Below, in pieces: positions 52,118-59,721 of a DNA stretch of 64,000 nucleotides (the stretch's first letter is position 1; every line of letters starts with the position of its first letter). The stretch lies in the NCBI RefSeq assembly GCF_000745855.1, contig NZ_KN050766.1:465567-529566 (forward strand), given 5' to 3'. Source of the stretch: Xenophilus azovorans DSM 13620. Lineage in GTDB: Bacteria > Pseudomonadota > Gammaproteobacteria > Burkholderiales > Burkholderiaceae_C. The notes below the pieces were generated by a model. That model worked only from the letters and a program-made list of their open reading frames with translations. It made no database searches and was not told the DNA's origin. The position numbers and the translations under genes are program-made.

Positions 52118-52509
52118 TGGACGGCCGGCGGGGCATCGTGCTGTTCGCGCACGGCTCGCGCGATGCGCGCTGGCGCGAGCCGGTGGAGGCGGTGGCGCGG
52201 CGCGCGGCCGAGCTGGACCCGGCCGCCGTGGTGCGCTGCGCCTACCTGGAACTGGCCGCGCCCGACCTGCCCCAGGCGGCCGCCGAGCTGGCCGCCGCCG
52301 GCGTGCGCACGGTGCGCGTGGTGCCGCTGTTCCTCGGCATCGGCCGGCACCTGCGCGAAGACCTGCCCCGCCTGATGGACGAACTGCGCAGCGCCTGGCC
52401 CGGCATCGCGTTCACCCTGGCTCCGGCCGTGGGCGAATCTCCCGCCCTCGTCGACCTGATGGCCCGGCTGGCGCTGCAGGAAAACCACAGCGGCCCGCCC
52501 ACTCCTTAG
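52117..52509 (+). CDS. CbiX/SirB sirohydrochlorin chelatase
   Basis: Short single-domain chelatase of 130 residues with the conserved LFAHGSRDARW (metal-binding His) at the N-terminus and VVPLFLGIGRHLREDLP in the middle. It inserts cobalt or ferrous iron into sirohydrochlorin; the short form is the likely route to siroheme, the cofactor of sulfite and nitrite reductase. Its position just ahead of a CysB-type regulator supports a link to sulfur assimilation. Coupled to lptG by a one-base overlap, perhaps only through genome compaction. Confidence 0.88.
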   Translation: MDGRRGIVLFAHGSRDARWREPVEAVARRAAELDPAAVVRCAYLELAAPDLPQAAAELAAAGVRTVRVVPLFLGIGRHLREDLPRLMDELRSAWPGIAFTLAPAVGESPALVDLMARLALQENHSGPPTP

Positions 52510-52524
52510 ACACAGAAGGCATAA

Positions 52525-52550
52525 TGATTTCCGTGGTAATTCTGAAATCA
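52525..52550. promoter_or_regulatory. Inverted repeat TGATTTC-N12-GAAATCA before the CysB-type gene
   Basis: Perfect 7-bp half-sites separated by 12 bases, ending two bases before the ATG, with a CATAAT -10-like box at 52520-52525 just upstream. LysR-type regulators commonly repress themselves through such sites, so this is a candidate autoregulatory operator. Confidence 0.5.
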
Positions 52551-52552
52551 AT

Positions 52553-53494
52553 ATGAACCTTCATCAGTTCAAGTTCGTCCAGGAGGCCGTCCGGCGCAAC
52601 CTGAACCTCACCGAGGCGGCCAAGGCGCTGCACACCTCGCAGCCCGGCGTGTCCAAGGCCATCATCGAGCTGGAGGAGGAACTGGGCGTCGAGATCTTCG
52701 CGCGCCACGGCAAGCGCCTCAAGCGCATCACCGAGCCCGGCCAGCACGTGGTCGCCAGCATCGAGCTGATCATGCGCGAGATCGGCAACCTGCGCCGCAT
52801 CGGCGAGCAGTTCAGCGCCCAGGACAGCGGCACCCTGTCCATCGCCACCACCCACACGCAGGCGCGCTACGTGCTGCCGGTGCCGGTGGTCAAGCTGCGC
52901 GAGGCCTACCCCAAGGTCAACGTGAGCCTGCACCAGGGCTCGCCCGACCAGGTGGCGCGCATGGTGATCGACGAGATCGCCGAGATCGGCATCGCCACCG
53001 AGTCGCTGGACGCGTACCCCGAGCTCGTCACCCTGCCCTGCTACGAGTGGCAGCACGTGCTGGTGCTGCCCAAGGGCCACCGGCTGGCCGACAAGGAGCG
53101 CGTCACGCTGGAGGACCTGGCGGCCGAGCCGATCATCACCTACCACCCCTCCTTCACCGGCCGCACGCGCATCGACCACGCCTTCGCGCAGAAGAAGCTC
53201 GCGCCGCGCATCGCGCTGGAGGCGATCGACTCCGACGTGATCAAGACCTACGTGCGGCTGGGTCTGGGCGTGGGCATCGTGGCCGAGATGGCGGTGCAGG
53301 GCGAGGCCGACAGCGACCTGGTGGTGCGCCCGATGGGCCAGGTGATCGGCCAGAACGTGGCGCGCGTGGCCTTCAAGCGCGGCGCCTACCTGCGCAACTT
53401 CGTCTTCAGGTTCGCCGAACTGCTGTCGGACCGCCTGGACCGCAACCTGATCGCCAAGGCCCTGTCCGGCCACCGCGACGACTACGATCTTTGA
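52553..53494 (+). CDS. cysB: CysB family LysR-type transcriptional regulator
   Basis: 313 residues. The winged HTH at about 1-60 (MNLHQFKFVQEAVRRNLNLT, ALHTSQPGVSKAI) carries the CysB-specific N-terminus; the effector domain (about 93-300) has LSIATTHTQARYVLP, the CysB/Cbl ligand-site motif, and YHPSFTGRTRID. CysB activates sulfate assimilation genes with N-acetylserine as co-inducer. The start ATG lies against a candidate operator with no clear ribosome binding site. The close paralogue Cbl cannot be fully excluded. Confidence 0.92.
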   Translation: MNLHQFKFVQEAVRRNLNLTEAAKALHTSQPGVSKAIIELEEELGVEIFARHGKRLKRITEPGQHVVASIELIMREIGNLRRIGEQFSAQDSGTLSIATTHTQARYVLPVPVVKLREAYPKVNVSLHQGSPDQVARMVIDEIAEIGIATESLDAYPELVTLPCYEWQHVLVLPKGHRLADKERVTLEDLAAEPIITYHPSFTGRTRIDHAFAQKKLAPRIALEAIDSDVIKTYVRLGLGVGIVAEMAVQGEADSDLVVRPMGQVIGQNVARVAFKRGAYLRNFVFRFAELLSDRLDRNLIAKALSGHRDDYDL

Positions 53495-53514
53495 CCACCC
53501 CCGTTTCTCGCGAA

Positions 53515-54675
53515 ATGACCACCCCGCGCACGCCTGAGCCCGGCACCCGGCTGCCCTCCGTCGGCACCACCATCTTCACCGTCATGTCGGCCCTGGCGGC
53601 CGAAAAGAACGCCGTCAACCTCGGCCAGGGCTTCCCGGACTTCGGCTGCGACCCGAAGCTGACGCAGGCCGTCACGGACGCCATGGCCGCAGGCCACAAC
53701 CAGTACCCGCCGATGCCCGGCGTGCCGGCGCTGCGCGAGGCCATCGCGGCCAAGATTGAGGCGCTGTACGGCCGCCGCTACGACCCGGCCACCGAGATCA
53801 CCGTCACCGCCGGCGCCACGCAGGCCATCATCACCACCGTCCTGGCGCTGGTGCGGCCGGGCGACGAGGTGATCGTGCTGGAGCCCTGCTACGACAGCTA
53901 CGTGCCCAACATCGAGCTGGCCGGCGCCGCCGTGGTGCGCGTGCCGCTCACGCCCGGCAGCTTCCGTCCCGACTTCGACCGCATCGCCGCCGCGCTGACG
54001 CCACGCACGCGGATGATCCTGATCAACACGCCGCACAACCCCAGCGCCACCGTGTGGACGGAGGGCGAGATGCGCCGGCTGGAGGAACTGCTGGCCCCGA
54101 CCGACGTGTTCGTCATCAGCGACGAGGTCTACGAGCACATGGTCTACGACGGCGCCCGGCACGAGAGCGTGGCGCGCTTCCCGGGCCTGGCCGCGCGCAG
54201 CGTGATCGTCAGCAGTTTCGGAAAGACCTACCACGTCACCGGCTGGAAGGTCGGCTACGTGGCCGCGCCCGCGCCGCTGACGGCGGAGTTCCGCAAGGTG
54301 CACCAGTTCAACGTGTTCACCGTCAACACGCCGATGCAGCACGCCCTGGCCGCCTACATGGCCGACCCGGCGCCCTACCTGGAACTGCCCGCCTTCTACA
54401 GCGCCAAGCGCGACCTCTTCGCCGAGGGCCTTGCGAGGACGCGGCTCAAGCTGCTGCCCAGCCAGGGCAGCTACTTCCAGTGCGTGGACATCTCGGCCGT
54501 GAGCGATCTGCACGAGGCCGAGTTCTGCCAGTGGCTGACCGCCGAGATCGGCGTGGCGGCGATCCCGCTGTCGGCCTTCTACGGCGACGGCTTCGACCAG
54601 CGCGTGGTGCGCTTCTGCTACGCCAAGAAGGACGAGACGCTGCGCGCCGCGCTGGAGCGGCTGGCCCGTCTCTGA
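53515..54675 (+). CDS. Pyridoxal-phosphate aminotransferase, methionine/aromatic (YbdL-like)
   Basis: Fold-type I class I/II aminotransferase of 386 residues: VNLGQGFPDFGCDP near the N-terminus, ITVTAGATQAI, NTPHNPSATVW, the SDEVYEHMVYDG motif and the PLP Lys in SFGKTYHVTGWKVGY (about residue 238). YbdL in E. coli is a methionine aminotransferase, and annotation of this group as pyridoxal phosphate-dependent aminotransferase is common. It starts 20 bases after the CysB-type gene, consistent with a role in sulfur amino acid metabolism. Confidence 0.88.
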   Translation: MTTPRTPEPGTRLPSVGTTIFTVMSALAAEKNAVNLGQGFPDFGCDPKLTQAVTDAMAAGHNQYPPMPGVPALREAIAAKIEALYGRRYDPATEITVTAGATQAIITTVLALVRPGDEVIVLEPCYDSYVPNIELAGAAVVRVPLTPGSFRPDFDRIAAALTPRTRMILINTPHNPSATVWTEGEMRRLEELLAPTDVFVISDEVYEHMVYDGARHESVARFPGLAARSVIVSSFGKTYHVTGWKVGYVAAPAPLTAEFRKVHQFNVFTVNTPMQHALAAYMADPAPYLELPAFYSAKRDLFAEGLARTRLKLLPSQGSYFQCVDISAVSDLHEAEFCQWLTAEIGVAAIPLSAFYGDGFDQRVVRFCYAKKDETLRAALERLARL

Positions 54676-54780
54676 CAAGCGCGCTGGCCCGCGCCTGACG
54701 CCGGGCCACGCCGCCCGCCGCCTCCCGGCAGCCGGCCGGCGGAGGAGCATGGGTTCCTTCGCAACTGCCGGAGACCTCTG

Positions 54781-54936
54781 ATGCTTTCGACCATTCTCCT
54801 GATCGTGCTGATACTGCTGCTGGTCGGCGCGCTGCCGAACTGGGGCTACAGCCGTGGCTGGGGTTGGGGCCCGAGTGGCGGCCTGGGCCTGGTGGTCATC
54901 ATCGTGATCATCCTGCTGCTGACCGGGCGCATATAG
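54781..54936 (+). CDS. DUF3309 family small membrane protein
   Basis: 51-residue protein with two hydrophobic segments (LSTILLIVLILLLVGALP and LGLVVIIVIILLLTGRI) separated by a Trp/Gly loop (PNWGYSRGWGWGPSGG), the DUF3309 pattern. Function unknown. A CGGAGA site lies seven bases before the ATG and an intrinsic terminator follows the stop. Confidence 0.85.
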   Translation: MLSTILLIVLILLLVGALPNWGYSRGWGWGPSGGLGLVVIIVIILLLTGRI

Positions 54937-54959
54937 CAGCGCCTCCCACCCGCCGACCG

Positions 54960-54982
54960 AGCCCGCCGCGCGCGGGCTTTTT
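54960..54982 (+). terminator. Intrinsic terminator after the DUF3309 gene
   Basis: 7-bp stem AGCCCGC with its complement, 5-base loop, followed by five T residues, 24 bases after the stop. Confidence 0.82.
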
Positions 54983-55012
54983 CATCGCCGGGCCGTCCCA
55001 GGATGAAAAGCA

Positions 55013-55058
55013 CCCCCTCGGGGGGCAGCGGACCGCGCGAAGCGGGGGAGCGTGGGGG
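55013..55058 (-). repeat. C/G-hairpin intergenic repeat, type B, copy 2
   Basis: CCCCCTCGGGGGG hairpin, then AGCGGA, CGCGAAGCG and a terminal GTGGGGGC, seven bases after the hrpA stop. Same plan and same position relative to the neighbouring minus-strand gene as the copy at 20853-20904. Confidence 0.65.
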
Positions 55059-55065
55059 CCATTTT

Positions 55066-58000
55066 TCATGTCTGAAGCTGCGCCCAGGCCTTGTCCAGCC
55101 GCTTGGCCGACACCGGCTGCGGCGTGCGCAGCTCCTGCGCGAAGAAGCTCACCCGCAGTTCCTCCAGCAGCCAGCGGAACTCCAGCATGCGCTCGTCCGT
55201 GGCGCCCTTGCGCTCGGCCACCAGGCGCCAGTAGCGCTGTTCCTGCGGCTTCAGCTCGGCCAGCTTCTGCGCGTCGCGCGCCGGGTCTGCTCGCAGCTTG
55301 TCCATGCGCAGCACGATGGCCTTGAGGTAGCGGGCGAAGTGCTGCAACTGCGGCCAGGGCGTGTCGGCGACGAAGCGCCTGCCGACCAGGCGGTTCAGTT
55401 GCTCGGTGGCGTCCTTCACCGCCTCGGGCGCGTTCTTGGTGTCCTTGAGCTTGCGCGCGGCGACCGCGTACTCGGCCAGCACGGTGGCGGCGAGCCGCGC
55501 CACCTCGTTGGCGATCAGCGTCAGGCGCCCTCGCCCTTCGTCGATGCGCCGCTTGAAGGCTGCCTCGTCCGCGGGCAGCGGGTCGGCCAGGAAGGCGCGG
55601 TCCAGCGCCACGTCGATGATCTGCGCCCGCAGCTCCTCCAGCGTGCCCAGCGGCATGTAGGCCACGGCCATCTTCTGCAGGTCGGGGATGTTCTTTTCAA
55701 GGTACTTGAGCGCGTCCCTGAGCTGCAGCGCCACCAGCCGGCGCAGGCCGGCGCGGTGCTTCGCGGCGGCCACCTCCGGCTCGTCGAACACCTCGATCGT
55801 CACCGCATCGCCGGCGTCGATCAGCGCCGGGAAGCCGATCAGCGACTGCGAACCGCGGCGCACCTCCATCAGTTCCGGCAGTTCGCCGAAGGCCCAGGAC
55901 GTGTAGCGCTGCGTCGCGCTGGCGGCCGGCGCCGCCTTGGCCGCGGGGGCCGCCGCGGCCTGCCGGGCCGGTGCGGGTGCCGCAGGCGCATCCGCCTGCG
56001 CCTCCTTGCGCAGCGACAGCCCCGCCAGCGCCTGGAAGGCGCCGCGCGCCTGCCGCCCCCATTCGCCCTTCAGCGCGCCCAGGTTGCGGCCCATGCCGAG
56101 CTGGCGGCCGTCTTCATGGACCACCCGCAGGTTCATGAACAGGTGGGCGGGCAGCATGTCGAGCTTGAAGTCGGCGCGCTTCACGTCGAGGCTGGTCGCC
56201 TCGCGCACCTGCCTGAGCAGCGCATCGGTCAACGAACCGTGGCCGAAGACCTCCGGCGCGCCCAGCACCTCGGCCAGCCGCGCCGCCGACTCGGGCAGCG
56301 GCACGAAGCGCGAGCGCGGCTTCTGCGGCAGGCTCTTCAGCAGCGCCTGGATCTTGTCCTTGAGCATGCCCGGCACCAGCCACTCGCAGCGCTCCTCGCT
56401 GACCTGGTTGAGCACGAAGAGGGGCACCGTCACCGTGATGCCGTCCTTCGGGTCGCCCGGCGCGTGCAGGTAGCCGGCCGCGCAGTCCACGCCCCCCAGC
56501 TTCACCGTCGGCGGGAAGGCCTGCGTGGTGATGCCGGCGGCCTGGTGGCGCATCAGCTCGTCCCTGGAGAGGAACAGCAGGCGTGGATTCGCCTTCGACG
56601 CCTCGCGGTACCAGTGCTCGAAGGCCTGTCCCCCCGCCACGTCGGCGGGCACGTGCGCGTCGTAGAAGGCGTAGATCAGCGCGTCGTCCACCAGCACGTC
56701 CTGCCGGCGCGACTTGTGTTCCAGCCCCTCGACCTCACGGATCAGCCGGCGGTTGGCGGCCAGGAAGGGCAGGCGCGTCTCCCATTCGCCGTCCACCAGC
56801 GCCTCGCGCAGGAAGATCTCGCGCGCGCCGGCCGGGTCGGCCTTGGCGAAGTCCACCCGCCGGCCGCTGTAGACCACCAGCCCGTAGAGCGTGGCGCGCT
56901 CGAAGGCGGCGACGCGCGCCTCCTTCTTCTCCCAGTGCGGGTCGAGCAGCTGCTTCTTCAGCAGGTGCGAGGCCACCTCCTCGATCCACTGCGGCTCGAT
57001 GGTGGCGATGCCGCGGCCGAACAGGCGGGTGGTCTCCACCAGCTCGGCGGCGACGATCCAGCGGCCGGGCCGCTTGCGCAGGTGCGCGCCGGGGTGGCGG
57101 TGGAACTTGATGCCGCGGGCGCCCAGGTAGGCGTCCTCATCCTCCATCTTCCAGCCCACGTTGCCCAGCAGGCCGGCCAGCATCGACTTGTGGAGGGCCT
57201 CGTAGCTCGCCGGGGCGGCGTTCAGCTTCCACTTGTGCTCCGTCACCACCGTGAGCAGTTGCGAATGGATGTCGCGCCACTCGCGCACGCGGCGCACGTT
57301 GACGAAGTTCTGGCGCAGCAGTTGCTCGTACTGGCGGTTGCTGAGCTTGTGCGTGGGATGCGCCTGCGCCGCGGCGGGCGCCGGCGCTGCGACGGTGCGC
57401 TGCGTGATGGGCAGCACCGCCGCGCTCGCCTTCTTCGGGCCCTGCGCCGTCGCCTGCATCTCGCGCGTGGTACGCGCCACGGGCATGCCGCCGCGCGCGT
57501 CGTTGATCCACTTCCACAGCGTCAGGTAGCCGCTGAACTCACTCTTCTCGTCGTCGAACTTGGCATGCGCCTGGTCGGCCTGCTGTTGCGCCTCCAGCGG
57601 GCGGTCGCGCACGTCCTGCACCGACAGGGCCGCGGCGACGACCAGCACCTCCTGCAGGGCGCCGCGCTCGCGCGCCTCCAGGATCATGCGACCCACGCGC
57701 GGGTCCAGCGGCAGCTTCGCCAGCTCGCGGCCGATGGGCGTCAGCTCGTTGTCTTCATGAACCGCGCCCAGCTCGCCCAGCAGCTGGTAGCCGTCGGCAA
57801 TGGCGCGGCCCGAGGGCGCCTCCAGGAAGGGAAAGCGCGCCACGTCGCCCAGGTGCAGCGACTTCATCCGCAGGATCACGCCGGCCAGCGAGGAGCGCAG
57901 GATCTCGGGGTCGGTGAAGCGCGGGCGGCCGGCGAAGTCCTTCTCGTCGTACAGGCGGATGCAGATGCCGTTGGCCACCCGGCCGCAGCGGCCGGCGCGC

Positions 58001-59076
58001 TGGTTGGCCGCGGCCTGGCTGACCGGCTCGACCAGCAACTGCTCCACCTTGCTGCGGAAGGCGTAGCGCTTCACGCGCGCCGTGCCGGTGTCGATCACAT
58101 AGCGGATGCCCGGCACGGTGAGCGAGGTCTCGGCCACGTTGGTCGCCAGCACGATGCGCCGGCCGGTGTGGCCGTCGAACACGCGGTCCTGCTCGGCCTG
58201 CGACAGCCGGGCGAACAGCGGCAGCACATCGGCGCTGCGCAGCACAGGATGGTGCGACAGGTGCTTGCGCAGGTGGTCGGCCGCCTCGCGGATCTCGCGC
58301 TCGCCGGGCAGGAAGACCAGGATGTCGCCGGCGGCGTTGCCCGCCCACAGTTCGTCCACGCCGTCGGCGATGGCGTCGTTCAGGTCGAACTCCTTCGATT
58401 CCTCGAAGGGCCTGTAGCGCATCTCCACCGGATAGGTCCGGCCCGACACATAGATCACCGGCGCCCTGCCCTTCGCAGAGGCGAAATGCTCCGCGAAGCG
58501 GTCCGCGTCGATGGTGGCCGAGGTCACGATCACCTTCAGGTCCGGCCGGCGCGGCAGGATCTCCTTCAGGTAGCCCAGCAGGAAGTCGATGTTCAGCGAG
58601 CGCTCGTGCGCCTCGTCGATGATCAGCGTGTCGTAGGCCTTGAGCAGCGGGTCGGTCTGCGTTTCGGCCAGCAGGATGCCGTCGGTCATCAGCTTGACCG
58701 AGGCGTCGCGCGAGAGGCGGTCCTGGAAGCGCACCTTGTAGCCCACCACCTCGCCCAGCGGCGTGTGCAGCTCCTCGGCGATGCGCTTGGCGACCGAGCT
58801 GGCCGCGATGCGACGCGGCTGCGTGTGGCCGATCAGCCGGCCCCTGCCGGGCGCGGCGTTCAGCTTGCCCCGCCCCATCGCCAGCGCGATCTTCGGCAAC
58901 TGCGTGGTCTTGCCCGAGCCTGTCTCGCCGCACACGATGACGACCTGGTGCGCCGCGATGGCGGCCATGATCTCCTCGCGCTTGCCGGAAACCGGCAGCG
59001 ATTCGGGGAACTCGATGCGCAAGGAAGGACGGGCGGCCGGCGCGTTCGCGGCCGTGGGGGACTCGGGCTGGGACAT
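55066..59076 (-). CDS. hrpA: ATP-dependent RNA helicase HrpA
   Basis: DEAH-box helicase of 1336 residues. Walker A GETGSGKTTQLPK is at about 43-55, with DEAH in LIIDEAHERSLN and motif VI QRAGRCGRV. The helicase-associated and OB domains and the long C-terminal DUF3418 region are specific to HrpA. In E. coli it rescues stalled ribosomes on mRNA and processes some fimbrial messages. ATG 59076 gives MSQPESPTAAN; the in-frame ATG at 59229 would place the start inside the divergent leader region. Confidence 0.95.
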   Translation of the reverse strand: MSQPESPTAANAPAARPSLRIEFPESLPVSGKREEIMAAIAAHQVVIVCGETGSGKTTQLPKIALAMGRGKLNAAPGRGRLIGHTQPRRIAASSVAKRIAEELHTPLGEVVGYKVRFQDRLSRDASVKLMTDGILLAETQTDPLLKAYDTLIIDEAHERSLNIDFLLGYLKEILPRRPDLKVIVTSATIDADRFAEHFASAKGRAPVIYVSGRTYPVEMRYRPFEESKEFDLNDAIADGVDELWAGNAAGDILVFLPGEREIREAADHLRKHLSHHPVLRSADVLPLFARLSQAEQDRVFDGHTGRRIVLATNVAETSLTVPGIRYVIDTGTARVKRYAFRSKVEQLLVEPVSQAAANQRAGRCGRVANGICIRLYDEKDFAGRPRFTDPEILRSSLAGVILRMKSLHLGDVARFPFLEAPSGRAIADGYQLLGELGAVHEDNELTPIGRELAKLPLDPRVGRMILEARERGALQEVLVVAAALSVQDVRDRPLEAQQQADQAHAKFDDEKSEFSGYLTLWKWINDARGGMPVARTTREMQATAQGPKKASAAVLPITQRTVAAPAPAAAQAHPTHKLSNRQYEQLLRQNFVNVRRVREWRDIHSQLLTVVTEHKWKLNAAPASYEALHKSMLAGLLGNVGWKMEDEDAYLGARGIKFHRHPGAHLRKRPGRWIVAAELVETTRLFGRGIATIEPQWIEEVASHLLKKQLLDPHWEKKEARVAAFERATLYGLVVYSGRRVDFAKADPAGAREIFLREALVDGEWETRLPFLAANRRLIREVEGLEHKSRRQDVLVDDALIYAFYDAHVPADVAGGQAFEHWYREASKANPRLLFLSRDELMRHQAAGITTQAFPPTVKLGGVDCAAGYLHAPGDPKDGITVTVPLFVLNQVSEERCEWLVPGMLKDKIQALLKSLPQKPRSRFVPLPESAARLAEVLGAPEVFGHGSLTDALLRQVREATSLDVKRADFKLDMLPAHLFMNLRVVHEDGRQLGMGRNLGALKGEWGRQARGAFQALAGLSLRKEAQADAPAAPAPARQAAAAPAAKAAPAASATQRYTSWAFGELPELMEVRRGSQSLIGFPALIDAGDAVTIEVFDEPEVAAAKHRAGLRRLVALQLRDALKYLEKNIPDLQKMAVAYMPLGTLEELRAQIIDVALDRAFLADPLPADEAAFKRRIDEGRGRLTLIANEVARLAATVLAEYAVAARKLKDTKNAPEAVKDATEQLNRLVGRRFVADTPWPQLQHFARYLKAIVLRMDKLRADPARDAQKLAELKPQEQRYWRLVAERKGATDERMLEFRWLLEELRVSFFAQELRTPQPVSAKRLDKAWAQLQT

Positions 59077-59145
59077 GAAGCCCCCGATTATCCGAAGCGT
59101 GCGTTGCCGATGCACAACGCGATGCGCCAAACACCCGCTTCGTGC

Positions 59146-59174
59146 TTGCATGGCATGCGCAGCCTCCCAATAAT
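59146..59174 (+). promoter_or_regulatory. Candidate promoter of the leader-peptide transcript
   Basis: TTGCAT at 59146-59151, a 17-base gap and AATAAT (5 of 6) at 59169-59174. Initiation would fall near 59181, 67 bases before the 9-codon ORF. Divergent from hrpA. Confidence 0.5.
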
Positions 59175-59247
59175 CGCGCCCTTCGCTCTTTCCGCCGACG
59201 CAACGAGCAACCTTGCGCCGGCTCCCCAATCCAGGAGCACCTTCTTC

Positions 59248-59277
59248 ATGTCGTACTTGTTCAACACCTTCCTCTGA
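59248..59277 (+). CDS. Leader peptide MSYLFNTFL
   Basis: Nine-residue ORF with a good AGGAG site at 59233-59237, ten bases before ATG 59248, and TGA at 59275-59277. It contains Tyr, two Phe and three Leu/Phe-adjacent codons in nine. It lies 18 bases before a set of alternative hairpins ending in a T tract, the layout of an amino acid operon attenuator. Too short to be a folded protein; a regulatory role is inferred. Confidence 0.6.
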   Translation: MSYLFNTFL

Positions 59278-59294
59278 ACACGGTTCCCCGCCCC

Positions 59295-59363
59295 GGCTGA
59301 CCGTGCTCGCACCACGTCAGCCCAGGCGCCGCGAAGCCCTGGCCTGCTCAGCCGGGGCTTTTT
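59295..59363 (+). terminator. Attenuator-like hairpin set with intrinsic terminator
   Basis: Four segments can pair in sequence: 1:2 GGCTGAC (59295-59301) with GTCAGCC (59316-59322); 2:3 CCAGG (59322-59326) with CCTGG (59338-59342); 3:4 GCCCTGGC (59336-59343) with GCCGGGGC (59351-59358), followed by five T. Segments 2:3 and 3:4 exclude each other. An alternative long stem GCCCCGGCTGA (59290-59300) with TCAGCCGGGGC (59348-59358) is also perfect. Whether the 3:4 terminator responds to leader translation is inferred. Confidence 0.6.
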
Positions 59364-59375
59364 GCTTTCAGGGCC

Positions 59376-59444
59376 ACGCCGGGCCGCCCCAAATGATCCT
59401 GTCCCCCTCGGGGGGCGGGACGGGCACAGCCCGGTCCTGGGGGC
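59376..59444 (+). repeat. 70-bp dispersed repeat, type A, copy 3
   Basis: ACGCCGGGCCGCCCC start, diverged AAATGATCCTG centre, CCCCCTCGGGGGG hairpin and GTCCTGGGGGCGC end. It separates the attenuator-like terminator from the next gene. Confidence 0.78.
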
Positions 59445-59466
59445 GCACATTTCAGGAACCGCACGC

Positions 59467-59712
59467 ATGAGTGCAAAGAAGCGATCCCGCGCCTTCACCG
59501 AAGGCCGGGTCAAGGCCTTGCGCCGCATGAAGCAGCCGATGGTGCTGCACATCGAGAAGACCGCCGCGCCGCCGCGCAACCCGGTCGCACGCGCCCTGGC
59601 GGGCACGCGCGCCTCGGGCGCCGGGCGCCATGTCCGCAGCCAGGGCGCGCAGCGGCGCGCCGACCGCGTGGCGCTGCTGCGCCTGGCCGCGGCCCGGCAC
59701 GACAACGACTAG
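59467..59712 (+). CDS. Small basic protein of unknown function
   Basis: 81 residues, strongly basic (many Arg and Lys, few acidic residues), without signal peptide or membrane segment. The middle MKQPMVLHIEKTAAPPRNPVARALA looks like a conserved core; the tail is Arg/Ala-rich and probably helical. No known domain is recognised. A CAGGAA site lies 10 bases before ATG 59467, and ATG 59527 is a possible shorter start. It is followed after 9 bases by the AAA+/M41 gene, so the two are co-transcribed and it could be a substrate, adaptor or nucleic-acid-binding partner. Confidence 0.65.
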   Translation: MSAKKRSRAFTEGRVKALRRMKQPMVLHIEKTAAPPRNPVARALAGTRASGAGRHVRSQGAQRRADRVALLRLAAARHDND

Positions 59713-59721
59713 AAGAAGAAC

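Noticed and set aside
55003-59247. Plus-strand open frame of over 1400 codons opposite hrpA
   Set aside because: Low-complexity Leu/Ala/Arg/His translation with no domain; hrpA is firmly supported on the other strand. Only the last nine codons, with their own ribosome binding site, are kept as the leader peptide.
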